The translations under genes were made by a program, and so were the position numbers. Shown one piece after another: positions 41,201 through 52,827 of a stretch of 64,000 nt of DNA (the first letter of the stretch is position 1; each line of letters opens with the position of its first letter). The stretch is from positions 5,399,575-5,463,574 of the forward strand of contig OX442324.1 of NCBI GenBank assembly GCA_949358305.1, given 5' to 3'. This DNA comes from Strigamia acuminata (Eukaryota; Arthropoda; Chilopoda; Geophilomorpha; Linotaeniidae). Under the pieces are notes generated by a model. The model made no database searches and was not told where the DNA came from. It was given only the letters and a program-made list of their open reading frames with translations.

Positions 41201-41691
41201 GTATGTTGACTGTACAAACGACTTTTCGTCATCTTTTGCTTGGGTTAGCACCACATGTTTTTGTAGCTTAGGGTCCCGCAATACTTAAATCCGACAATCA
41301 GAATCTGCATGTCAAAGATTCAAATCTTTCATAGGATTCGGTTGGGATTCAGAAAGATTTACATGATTATTTTTAATAAAAAAGTGGAAAATATTTTAAC
41401 TTTTGTCCAATTTTCGACAAAAAATTCAAAATTTTTATAAAATGTAAAGATTCGGGATTCGGAGATTCGTAACGGGATTCGGAAGCCCATGTCAGAGATT
41501 CGGTTGAATGTCGTACCCCCCTGCACCGGACCACATAACCTCTACTGTTAAGGTTATGGATGACTCTACCTAGCTGCATGCGAAAAGTCTTTTAGTCTGG
41601 TCTATCTTCTTTAGAAAGCCATTTGAACAACAAAAGTTGTTTAAAGGCTATTCAACTGCAATCGGTTTAGAATTGCCGTTAAACACGTTTC

Positions 41692-41752
41692 GTTGTTTAA
41701 ATGTTGTGCGCATGCCTCCTGCAACTGAAAGCCGGCTAAACTGACAGCCATT
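41692..41752. repeat. 61-bp dispersed repeat, copy 2
   Basis: Partner of 9646-9706 on the same strand, about 80% identical without gaps. Confidence 0.6.
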
Positions 41753-42099
41753 TTAAAGCGAAGTCGACTAAACCCCCAGTTAGGGGCTGATCAGATCAAA
41801 CGACTCCAATTTTCGAATACAAATTTATGTTTTAAACATGAGTAAATGACTTTTTAAACCCAACTACTCAATCGTACGGCATCTTGGCAACAAATGTTGT
41901 TAACTTTCGGCTTGTCCAATAATTTAAAATAAAACTACATAAATGGAATCTGATTTGACACTCATCAGCACTCCAAAAGAAGGAATTTGCCCAGTTGTTT
42001 ACACAAACACATTTTAACACCTGCGTGTATCAAATCAGCTGTGATAACAGTTATCTATCCAAACCAAAATCTTATTGTCAAAAAGATTATTCCTTAGCC

Positions 42100-45000
42100 T
42101 GGTTGAGGTAAAAACCACTGACCTTTAGTCCCAGCTTTAAGACCCAAATTCATTTGATTACCCAATTATACCAAGTAATAAACACTTTTCCTTGTGAAGT
42201 AAAAAATAAAAAAAAAATAAAAAACGTCTGACAACCTATCAAATTCCATACCTGCATTATTATGATTTTAATTGAATCGAGAAGTTGTGCAACTCTCAAT
42301 TAATTCCTAAGCAAACTAATCCCTCACTCAGATAAATTTTTCTAAATTAATTACTATACTTTCATTCCCTTTTTATTTTTTTTAAAAAATGCATCGCTAA
42401 TGATTAAAGATGACTTAAAACAAACTTATTTGCACTTCCCCCCAACATTGGTCTTTGTTTTCCTGCGATCAAAAAGAAGAAAAAAATCGCTCTTTCTTTC
42501 GATCGATCGTTCGTTCGTTCGTCAGCAATTTGACCTGTATTCGACCTCAGTCCGATACCGTTTAAAAGTCGACAGCTTCTATCTCCTTTAGCCCGGCATA
42601 TAGAAAACCAGTCCTTCCTTCATTTCTCAACACCCATTTTCGTCTTCAACTTCGTGGCCGATTCTAATTACATTACAAGCAAATGCAATTCACTTGTCTA
42701 ATACCTCAACCCCCTTTTAAATCTCCTTCATCGTCTTCACTAAGTTTAAATGAAAACAACGACGGTTAAGTGATCAATAAAATCTAATTTGAACAATCAT
42801 TTCAAGTTAAAACAAGATGGCATTTTCTTGTTGTTTAAAAGCAACGAACTTTTTTATTTTTACGACAATGTCCTCGCTCCAAACTCGAGCCGAGAAACAG
42901 GAAGAGGTTATCTTGGCCCTTCACACTAGATTCAATCATAAATCGCGTCGTGTTAGCCTAATACAGGATAAGAAGTTTTCTAGCACTAAGTAAAAACATC
43001 GGCTCATGTACCTTAACATCATTGATCCAGCAATGTTCTTCCCACCCGCCCTAATGCGAACAGCACGGGCCATTTACGTTGGTGTGTATGCGTTGAAGAT
43101 AAAGACACAGGGCTTTGCTAAGTCCAACACACAACGACTCAGGTCAGAGGGCTCGCTGCGCATTCTGTTTATGAAACAACTAGAGATGTTGTCGAGTGTG
43201 CCTCTGTTCAGTTTGGACTCTGTCCAATAAACTAGGAGAGGAAAAAAAGGGTAAGAAGAGACAGCCCGTTTGGTGCCTGTAAACAGCTGTGATCGACTCC
43301 CCTCGGGGAAATGGAGGCGGAGGAATTCCTTCATCTAAGGGTCAAATGACAGAGAGGAAAAGAGTAGAGGAGGAACAACAAAATGTAAAATATTTCTAAT
43401 TACTCTCATTCGTGTGGAGCAATAAAGGCTGAAGTATGGGCGCTCGGTTCGTCAACAAATTTCCCCACATCGCAGGTGACAGATTTAACGCCACCTCGAG
43501 TATCGTGCAAATGTTCTGGTATTAACTAAAACACTTATCCGCAAACCACCTGCGCAATTTATGCCACGCTTATTATTTCACTTTTTTTTAAAAAAATAAA
43601 TTAAAAAAAAAAAAAAAGCGACCCGGAAAACTAACTTCTACCATATTTCACGCACAATTTGCCATTGTTTCTGCAAATTGAGCGCCAAAATAATTCTAAG
43701 TGCTGGTACACATCCGCGTGAAGTGCGCAAATATCGACGCGCGTTACTGTTCACGCGTCGAAATTTCCGAGCGTAAGCAAAGTCTGAAATTTTTCAGTTT
43801 TGGCTTACCCTCAGCTTGAGTTTTTTTCGTATTTTCAAGCTTGAAAATACCAAACAAACCAACAAACAAACATGGAGGTTAATTTTCAATAGATCGTGTC
43901 GATTTCCAAATCTTTCATCAATCCACCTCGATGTTTGTGACGGCACGTACGCATGAACACGTCATCAACTAGATCAGAGAAGAGATTCACTCAACAATCA
44001 TTCGCAAACGATTCCAACAATGTGTTCGTTTGTGAACAATTTTTTGGTGAATCCGGTCGCCATATGGTGACCCAGCCACAACTACCCAACAATCCTATTT
44101 ATTGTATTTAATAGCATTATTGGATATTCAGTTAGCCTTTCCCCGCTGTAGTGCGAACTAACTTTTCCGCCAAACTATTTTCTTTTTGTCTGCAGAAAAC
44201 TTGCGCTTCCCGGGATCAATAACGAGCAGTAAATTTACTTTTGGCGCACCGTAAACGAGACAATTTTCCAGAGATGGAACTCAAGTTGGGTTTGCAGCAG
44301 TCTACTTTTCAATAATCGCGTTCGCATTCCCAAACTCGCCCCATGGCTAGAGAAACTTGCTCAGTTCAGATCAAGCGGAAATAATGGAAAAATTCATTCA
44401 TGCATTCAAAAACTTTACCAAGTCAACTCCTAAAAAAAAAAAAAAAAAAAAAATCAACAACAAACGGGCGAAATTTTTTAAACACACTCAAGTGCATTTT
44501 GAAAACAGCACAAAAAGTCGATTTTTTTTTTACTTTCTGTTTGTTTGCTTTCCAAATTTGAGTGCAGACCTATCAACAAAACCCCTTCCTCGCAGGGGCC
44601 CCCGAGTTGAAGGGTCGTCTTTTGTTATTCGGAAAACGATCTTTCGATTCGATCAATAATTCAACGGGCCCTGCCACTCACACCAGTTCATATTAATACA
44701 GAAACACCAAATAAAACTGAAAATTTAAATCGCTCGCTTGGGCATTAGCACAAAAGCCTCAACTGTAAACAAACGTTCCATTTTGTAAAAATAAATGTTT
44801 TAAACAAACTCAATCTTTTCAACTTTGGTAGCAACAACCTCGGGCAAAGGCCATCCATCGAGGAAAGAAGAAAAGAAGAAGACCCCCGTCCTTCTTATCA
44901 GAGACAGTCAATGCTGCTGTTTATGTTCATCCATCTGTAGCACTTTGATAAGAGCAAACGGCGTCGAGCACCGTCTAGTAAAGGAAACCGGATTAAAAAA

Positions 45001-46340
45001 AATATAAAAAAAAAAAAAAAAAAAAAAAAAAACATCTAAAAAATTTATGTTTTTTTTATTTTTCATTTTTATTTTATTTATTTTTATACACTTTTTGATG
45101 CACATCCTGTGATTAATTCTTCAAATTCCAACGTTATACGAAGAGAATAGGAGAGATGAGTGTTAGTGATTTGTGGTGAGAATGAAAACAACTTCTTGCG
45201 CATTCCCCACTTCTATGGAATTTGATGCCAACAAATTTTTCAAAAAAAAAAAAAAAGAAAAAAGAAAAAAAAAAAATGGGCGGAGTTTACAGTTTACCTA
45301 TGTCAACACCACTAATCTCGTGCTTGAAGCAATTTTTTGTGGCAGACGAAGACGAATGAGGGCCATTGCACGTTTTCAACTATTCAATGAAAAATTCCCT
45401 CGGGAGGGAGAAAATAGAGAATGGATAGAAAGAGAGAGAACGACGTCGTTTTCTTCGAGTCTTTGGCCAATATCTCAGCCGCATCGGAAAAATCAATAAA
45501 AGAGTTGCTGGCGATCAGCACACTATCAACTTGGTCATCTGGAAAACCTGCAAGCTCACGGCCTAATTAATTAATCAACCCGCCTCCCACTTGACCACAT
45601 CTACACCATTATTCCTATTCTCAAATGTTGCAACCGCAAATGAAGTTCATCAAATTGGTCATCCCACTTTATCGCCCTTTCTTCACCCAATAACAATCAT
45701 CAACTTATCGCCACGAAATTAATCGCTTTCGACACTTTTATCTCATCAGCTGGAAAATCAAAATTATTTTTTTTTTAAATATCGTTTGTTCTCATTTAAA
45801 AAAAAATTAAATTCTAAAAATATTATCTACTAATGACAATAGACAATGGAAACGTGTGATTCATCTAATTTGATGCGATGACAAATAAAAATTCGCTATC
45901 TGAATGATCCAAGTACGAAGCATCATGTAGCAGACGAAGTCATCCATGGCTCTTGAGCGTGGTAGCGCCGTCGCACTGGGATCTTACGCGCCAATCATAA
46001 TCGCGGATTGAATTTGATAGAAATTAACATGTGATTACTCACCACCTTCCCAGTTCTGAAAAGCCGTGCAAACATCTTTTTCCTAGCGACGGTCTGTCCG
46101 GACGAAATGGTATTTCGATATCACCATTCGGAGTATCCATGTGCACTATCTCGGCCATGTTTACAATGTAGTGTGAAGGCAAAACACGAAAATGGCCCAC
46201 TTATAGTTTTCACAACATCCGCTAGGACTACCCTCGTCCAATCAGCTCTCTTTGAGCGTCCAATGAGAATGTGCCAAAGCAGAACAAGTTCCAAATTCTT
46301 TGTCGTCATTCCGAACCGAGGTCACGCTGCAGCAAAGGTA
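42100..46340. other. Non-coding region upstream of Rab39
   Basis: No gene supported. It holds a (GATC/GTTC) repeat at 42500-42522, long A-runs at about 44432-44452 and 45008-45031, a 22-bp perfect palindrome at 43829-43850, and CpG-bearing sequence at about 43,700-43,780. Open frames here are lysine-rich products of the A-runs. Confidence 0.55.
43829..43850. repeat. 22-bp perfect palindrome
   Basis: Two 11-bp arms, GTATTTTCAAG and its exact complement, meet with no spacer around a central AAGCTT. It is possibly a dimeric binding site or an element remnant. Confidence 0.6.
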
Positions 46341-46346
46341 GATAGA

Positions 46347-46354
46347 TGACGTCA
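46347..46354. promoter_or_regulatory. Palindromic CRE (TGACGTCA) upstream of Rab39
   Basis: A perfect 8-bp cAMP-response element lies 137 bp before the Rab39 start codon, in a locally less AT-rich stretch. It is the consensus for CREB/ATF-type bZIP factors. A perfect octamer close to the expected promoter is suggestive, but the transcription start is not known, so a regulatory role is inferred. Confidence 0.45.
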
Positions 46355-46386
46355 TCAACCCATCTCCTTGCAAAACAAATTGCAAC

Positions 46387-46473
46387 ATGGAGGAACATGG
46401 CTGCGTCGATCGTCCGTACATATTGAAGCGTAAAAGAGTTATTTACCGGCAAATCCAATGGCAGTCGTTATAA
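46387..46473 (+). other. Possible 28-codon upstream ORF in the Rab39 leader
   Basis: An ATG at 46387 opens a 28-codon frame closed by TAA at 46473, 17 bp before the Rab39 initiator. If transcription begins upstream of 46387 it would be a uORF able to lower Rab39 translation. The peptide resembles nothing I recognise, and the leader's extent is not visible from sequence alone. Confidence 0.25.
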
Positions 46474-46490
46474 ATATTTAAAAACCAATC

Positions 46491-47345
46491 ATGGTAGAGC
46501 CGATATTTGACTACCAATTCAGATTGATCCTAATCGGAGACAGCACGGTCGGAAAAAGCTCCCTTCTGAAGGCATTCACTGATGGAAAATTTGCTGAGAT
46601 ATCTGATCCGACCGTTGGAGTGGACTTTTTCGCACGATTGGTACAAATTGATGATGGCAAAAGAGTAAAATTGCAGCTCTGGGATACCGCTGGCCAAGAG
46701 CGATTCAGGTAGTTATCATCACTCCCAAAAATTCTCATCCAACCTGTAAAATAAACAAAACAAATAAATATGTAATTTTATAATTTATGAAACAAAATAC
46801 GATTTTTTTTTTAAAAAAATAAATAAATAAATAAAATGACATAATTAATAGATTTTCATAAAACATTTTTTTTAATTTGTAGGATTAACTTCTTTTTCTT
46901 TCTAACTATCATTTTCAGATCAATAACAAGATCATATTACCGCAACTCGGTAGGGGCAATGCTCGTTTACGATATCACAAATAGATCGAGTTTTGAACAC
47001 ATGCCGGAATGGTTGTACGAAGCCAAACGACACATAGAACCACACAAAGCAGTTTTTCAATTGGTCGGATGTAAAAGCGACATGGATTCTGCCAGGCAGG
47101 TAGCCGAGGAAGAGGCACAGCAGCTAGCAGATTTCTATAATATCAGTTTCATGGAGACGTCTGCCAAAACGGGAGTGAATGTTGAAGATGTTTTTACCCA
47201 GATTGCTCAAACGATTTATCGCAGAATTCAAATGGGCGAGTTGCGTGTGGAGGACGGATGGGAAGGAATTAAGAATGGGTTCGCAAGACCTCGAGAAAAT
47301 CTGCATCTTCTGGAAGCGGAACCCCAGAAAAGTACTTGTTGTTGA
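46491..47345 (+). CDS. Rab39: Rab39 small GTPase, two exons
   Basis: Rab-family GTPase of membrane traffic; Rab39 proteins act in Golgi/endolysosomal and autophagy routes. Exon 1 is 46491-46708 and exon 2 is 46919-47345, joined across a 210-bp GT-AG intron that splits the Arg codon of the QERFR motif and keeps frame, giving 214 residues (family usual about 210-220). Visible are the P-loop GDSTVGKS (16-23), the switch I Thr41, WDTAGQE (64-70), the base-recognition motif CKSD (124-127, with Cys where most Rabs have Asn, which is normal in Rab39) and ETSAK (152-156). The protein ends in Cys-Cys, the geranylgeranylation signal that anchors it to membranes. The start [11 protein letters not shown] matches the conserved Rab39 N-terminus, so 46491 is confidently the initiator. 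IFT88 follows on the same strand about 1.5 kb downstream. Assignment to Rab39 rather than another Rab rests on the N-terminus and the EDGWEGIK segment near the C-terminus. Confidence 0.96.
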
Positions 47346-48806
47346 TCAGGAAAATCAATAGTTGCGTTCAAGCTAAACAAGTTTTTTCGAAAATCTTTAG
47401 ATTTTTATTCATTTTCTTTTTTCCCTTAAATTTTCTGCTTAAAAATCAAAACTAGAAGAAAAAAAATTGTGGATTTTCGAAAAATCCTGTCAAGTTTGGA
47501 CGACAATAACGCCAATACTTAGTAGTAAAATTAAACACTCGATATAATTCTGATTTTAGTTGTTGTTTTTGTATATAATTTTTTTTATTGTGCAAAGTAA
47601 TTTTTGATTTTTAAGAGTTTTATTTTTGTTATATACTGTTTAATTCCCATCAATAATCTGAAATCGATTAGTAATATTAAAGACTAGTGAACCAAATGAG
47701 TACAAGTAGGGATTTTACAATATTGTTATGGAAAACGGTATAATTGTGTGTTTAGAAATTTATTTATTTTTCAATGTACATTACACTGTGGTCGCTTGTA
47801 TTATAATTTTTCTCTTGCTTAATGCTTTTTGAAGCCTAAAAAATGTGTCAAAATTGTAATATTTTAATTATAGCTTCAACATTTCTGAATTTTTTATATA
47901 TTTTTTAAATTTTAAATTAGTGAATACTAAACAGATGAGTTTGGTTAAGTTTTGGACGGAATTAAATGCAATAGCAATTGCTGTTCTGCGTTATGTTAAT
48001 GAAAAGTTATTTAAGATGGCTAATAAGCTCCCAGTCGGTCTATTCTGTGATTGCAGTACAATCTTTTGGATAAGTACTCAGTTATACGAGAACCTCAGGT
48101 GTCTAAGATGTAGCATTTGAATTTATCTATTTCGCATTTTTGCTCCGATGGTTTAAGTAGTAAATTTCTTGCGAATCTTGGAAGTTTTACTTAAATGTAA
48201 AATAAAATTACAGCGGTTTAATGTTGTGCGGAAATTTTCTTTAAGCTTGGTAAATTCCATGTAAAAGAAAAGTATTTGATGTCTGAACATTTGTTGTATG
48301 TTTTACAGAATTTTAAATAAATGAATTTTTTTGGCATTGCATGCTTAATTTGGTGGCGGGATTTGAGACGACAAACCGAGTCGGTTCAAAAATCATCAAG
48401 AAACGATCGAATCTTACTAATTATTTTAACATACTACACAAGAAACAAATATTTAAAAATCGACTCACGTTCTTTCATGACAACTCCTCACTTTTGCCAC
48501 GAAATAGAAAAATAGCGCGATGGGGAAACGTGAATTAATGCCAGCCAATTTTTTTCAAAATGGCGCTATAATAAACTGAATACCCGGATGTACGCAGAGG
48601 CACCTTTGCTTTAACGTGAGTCAATAGACGTGAGTAATCTTTATTCAAATTAAATTAAATTAAAACGGCCCATTAGTTTATTATTCTTCACTAAATTTGT
48701 TTATAAATTCTCTAGCAAAAATAAATTAATACCGACTATAAATATTCGATTTGTTGTAGCAACGCTGTTGCTACGGCAACTGAACTTAGGAATGCTGTAG
48801 CAGAAA
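47346..48806 (+). other. Rab39 3' UTR and Rab39-IFT88 intergenic region
   Basis: No further gene is visible here. The AT-rich segment after the Rab39 stop carries poly(A) signals AATAAA at 48201-48206 and 48316-48321 and the variant ATTAAA near 47676, so the mRNA end is ambiguous. From about 48,540 the sequence becomes less AT-rich and probably holds the IFT88 promoter, including the X-box described separately. Confidence 0.6.
48767..48780 (+). promoter_or_regulatory. X-box (RFX site) upstream of IFT88
   Basis: GTTGCTACGGCAAC matches the RFX X-box consensus (two GYTRCC half-sites in inverted orientation around a 2-bp spacer) at nearly every position. It ends 26 bp before the IFT88 start codon. 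A second, shorter-spaced inverted pair, GTTGTAGCAAC, sits at 48753-48763. RFX factors drive ciliary genes through such proximal X-boxes in nematodes, flies and vertebrates, and IFT88 orthologues are classic targets. The motif is read directly; the regulatory role is inferred from family knowledge. Confidence 0.8.
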
Positions 48807-51800
48807 ATGGAAAACGTGCATTTAGCTCCGTCAGATGATGATGACATTTATACAGGATATGGAGACTACCATCCCGCCTTGGACACACAGGTTATGTTTC
48901 AGCTTAGCGTTTTCTAAGTACAGTATAATCACGATCGTTATATGTTTACTTACCTAGGATCTCGAAAAGGATGAGGGGTTTTTGCAGGCCCTTAAAACAA
49001 GTTACAGCAAACGACCACCGGTAAACAGCAACGCAAAAACAAATCAAATTAACATTTCTGTTAATAACAAATCTCTCGTAGCTCACGGGAAGAGTTAATC
49101 CACCCGGCACGGCATCTGCTCGTTTTGCCACGGCATCTGGGGTACAAAATAATCGTGTATAATTATGATACAGACATGCGGTAATTGTGAAATAATAATT
49201 GTAGCTTCGTGCAGCCACCGGGATACGAGGAGCCACCAGTTTGAGAACATCTCATGGAGCGATGCAAGAAGGAGGCGCTCGGCCTATGACGGCGGTTCGT
49301 GGCGTTGGATATTCGTCCCATGGCAGCCGCGCTGTTTTTGATCCGCTTAATCAAACTACAAGAAGATCTGCATCTATTTTAGAAAAGAATTCAGAAGATA
49401 CGTAAGTTGCTACGTGGAAATTGTGCAATCAACTTTTGGAATTGGTTTTTTTGATTCAGTGTTGAGGAGAAAATCAAACAAATCGAACGAAAAGTTAACG
49501 ACTTGGTTGAAGCCAGCTGCATGGCCACAAGTGGCGGGGACATGAAATTGGTTGGATGAGTAATCTGGAGAAGTAAATCATTTTTAATTCAATTTTGAAA
49601 TGATTTTTAATTTGCAGGCGTTGGAGAAAGCTAAGGAAGCGGCTCAAAAGGAGCGATTACTGGTCCGGCAAAAGGAACAATCTTCCATGAGCGATCAACA
49701 CAATTTAGATTTGACTTTTACAGTATACAAATATACACACCTTTTTTTTAATATTAATTTTTGGATTTATTTTTATTAAACTTTAAATTTTATTTTTTTA
49801 GGTATTGTTTAATTTGGCTAATCAATATGCTGCTAACGATATGCACACTGAAGCACTCAACACCTACCAAGTTATTGTGAAAAATCGCTTATTTCAAAAT
49901 GCGGGACGACTTAAAGTCAATATGGGCAACATTTATTTCCAACAAGGAAATTATCCAAAAGCGATAAAATTCTACAGAATGGCTTTAGATCAAGTCCCTA
50001 ATATTCAACGAGAAATGAGGTTAAAGGCTGTCGATTGGCATTCACAAGTTTTGTATTTACATTTAACTTTGCAGGTTACGAATAATGCACAACATCGGGT
50101 CCCTTTTCGTCCGAATGGCCCAATATACGGATGCAGTGACCAGTTTTGAATACATAATGAACGAGCTAGCCGATTTTAAAACTGGTTTGAATTTGATTTT
50201 GTGCTATTACGCGCTCGGCGATCGTGAGAAAATGAAGAAAGGCTTCATGAAAATGCTGAATATAGCATTAGACGTGGATGAAGATGATCAATACGCCACC
50301 AACTCTGACGACCCGCATTTTAACTTAATTGTTGAAGCTATTAAGAATGATCCACTTACCACCATTGAGAGGGTCAAGTAAATTAACATCCACGATGCGT
50401 GATTGGTTAAGCGCCACCTAATTAAATTAAACTTTCAGGAAAGACGAAGCAAGTCATGCGATATTAACAGCGGCAAAGTTAATTTCACCTGTAATAGACA
50501 ATTCGTTTAGCGCTGGCTATAATTGGTATGTAATAAAACGAAATAATAATTAATTTGCAAAAATTAAAAAAAAAAAAATTTTCTTAGGTGTGTGGATGCT
50601 ATACAGGGGTCTGCATATGCAGATTTAGCATACGATTTGGAAATTAACAAGGCTGTCACGTACTTAAAGCAGAGAGAATTTGCCCAAGCTATTGAAACAC
50701 TTAAATCTATTGAAAAGAAAGAAACCAAAGTTGCTAGTGTGGCAGCAACTAATTTGAGTTTTTTGTATTTCTGGGTGAGTATATACTTGCAAATAATCCA
50801 ACTGAATGCTTTTCAACATTTTTTTTGGTTAATTCAGCAAAATGACATTCCATCAGCTGATAAATATGCGGATGTAGCTATAAGTGCGGACCGGTATAAT
50901 CCAGACGCGTGGGTGAACAAGGGCAGTTGTATTTTCGCACTGGGGGAATTTGACAAAGCGGGGGAATATTTCAGAGAAGCTCTAAATAATGAAGCAACGT
51001 GTGTTGAAGCCATATATAATTTAGGTCACTATTGAACTCAAAATTTATTCTTTGAATGCAAAAATTATACTTTTTTTTTTTTTCAGGTTTAACTTATAAG
51101 AAAATGAACAATTTGGAGGATGCGCAAGAATATTTTTTAAAATTACATAATATTTTACGCAATGACCCCGAGGTTGTGTACCAAATTGCAAACATCTACG
51201 AATTGCTCGAAGATTACGATCAGGCTAATGAATGGTTTTTGACTTGAACGCAGTCGTTTAGGCAATGTGATATACACGTCATGCTCATTTTCTAGGTATC
51301 AGCAATTAATTGGTTTGGTTCCAAATGATCCAAAGGCTTTGCAAAAAATTGGTGAATTGGCTGAGAGCGAAGGTGATAAGCAGTTGGCTTACCAATATCA
51401 CTTAGATGTATGATATGCATGACATTAGTTGCTTTTTTTTTAAAAAAAAAAAAATTTAGAATGTTATTTTTCAATTCGTTTAGTCTTACCGTAATTTCCC
51501 GTCATCGGTTGAAGTCATCGAGTGGTTGGGTGCTTATTTTATCGACTCACAATTGGCAGAAAAAGCGATTGATTATTTTGAAAGGGCTGCCATAATGCAG
51601 TGAGTTATTACAAAATATAATAAAGTGGTTAGTACCACTTTATCCTACATGTATTTCTACGTTTCATAGGCCTAACGAAGTGAAATGGAAATTAATGATA
51701 GCCAGTTGCCATCGCCGGAGTGGCAATTACCAAGTAGCTCTGCAGACGTATAAAACCATTCACAGGAAATTTCCTGAAAACATTGAATGTAATTTTTCAT

Positions 51801-52534
51801 ACCACTAAAAACAGTTTATTTTGAATATACTGTACTAAATTTTATCACGGTTATTCTAGGTTTGAAATTCTTGGTTCGATTGTGCTCCGATTTGGGTTTG
51901 AAAGAAGCGCAGGATTATGCAATCGAACTTAAAAAAGCAGAAAAAGCCAAGGAAGTTAAAGATGTAATTATTATTATTATCTTAAATTTAAATCATGGCT
52001 AATATTTGTCTTGTTTTTAGAGGGTGGCAAGCAGTCGACCTGCTAGTCGCCATAGTAGTAGTCGCTTTCCACGTGGAAGTTCTGCTAGCAGTGGTAATAA
52101 AAAAATTTAATTCGGTACCGGGATAATTTTTTTAATTTATTCTTTTTTAATTATTTTTTTCAGAATACTTGGGGAGTCCGAGTAAAATAAGAGGTGGAAT
52201 TAAATCGGTGCCTGGAAGTGCTACTAATTTCGGCGGTGCCAGTAGAGCGTCCATCTCGTTTGGAAAAGAGGATGACATTTACGAAGTTCCGAAAAAAGAC
52301 GTTGGTTAGTTGAATAGTTTCACTGTTTTTCTCCTGAACACTGTTGAAAATTTTATTTCTGATACTGTTTTGATTTAATAAAAATGACACTGACCAAATT
52401 GTTCTCTAGATGTTTCTTATTCCGATCCACTTGGTCCACAAGCCGAAAGACCTAAAACATCAGTGAGAAAACGTGACATGCAAGACGACGAGTTTGAAAA
52501 TGAAGAGTTGGGTGATGATTTGTTGCCTGAATGA
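48807..52534 (+). CDS. IFT88: Intraflagellar transport protein 88 (nompB/Polaris/OSM-5), 19 exons
   Basis: Core IFT-B component needed to build cilia; in insects it serves ciliated sensory neurons and sperm. I rebuilt 19 GT-AG exons, all phase-consistent: 48807-48890, 48958-49020, 49082-49141, 49205-49401, 49460-49550, 49618-49722, 49802-50019, 50075-50377, 50439-50525, 50588-50774, 50838-51024, 51087-51234, 51296-51407, 51484-51599, 51670-51788, 51860-51963, 52021-52093, 52164-52304, 52410-52534. They give 2520 nt and 839 residues; human IFT88 is about 825-833. The N-terminus is acidic with the motif DDDDIYTGY and a later RPMTAVRG. Residues from about 200 to 725 are tandem TPR helices, with family-typical stretches NMGNIYFQQGNYPKAIKFY, GDREKMKKGF, DLEINKAVTYL and YQIANIYELLEDYDQANEW. 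A Ser/Arg-rich tail ends in the conserved acidic GDDLLPE. The first ATG at 48807 fits the ciliary N-terminus and lies just after an X-box. Confidence 0.95.
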
Positions 52535-52558
52535 AACAATACCTACACGAGTGATCTA

Positions 52559-52660
52559 AATAAATTTTTGTGCCTAAAATATAAATAATTTAACATATTT
52601 TATTTATTTATTTATTTTATTTACCTTAATTTATTAATATGTAAATGTATCTGAAATAAA
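52559..52660 (+). terminator. IFT88 poly(A) signals in a shared convergent 3' region
   Basis: Canonical AATAAA hexamers lie at 52559-52564 (25 nt past the stop) and 52655-52660. On the opposite strand the same segment offers AATAAA several times in the TTTATT repeats at 52598-52616, and ATTAAA at 52690-52695, usable by the convergent cuticle gene whose stop is at 52828. The two mRNAs may overlap at their 3' ends. Confidence 0.6.
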
Positions 52661-52827
52661 CGTTAAAACAAACGATCAATTTACCAAATTTTAATCGCAA
52701 AAAAAATAATCCCTAAGACTTGTATTATTATAGATTCTGTACATAACACATTACATCGTATAAAAACAAATGTACAAGTAGTAAAGAGCTGTGTCATTTT
52801 TACATCACTGAATCAAGCAATTGGCGC

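Larger units (their letters stand above)
34164..42100. other. Non-coding, transposon-rich region (right)
   Basis: Between the listed elements no gene is supported. Open frames are short and lack family resemblance. Segments without listed features hold AT-rich sequence and, near 41,280-41,520, repeated GATTCGG words. Confidence 0.55.

Noticed and set aside
47920-48120. A 66-codon frame after Rab39
   Set aside because: Lies in the probable 3' UTR, lacks an ATG at its opening and resembles no protein.
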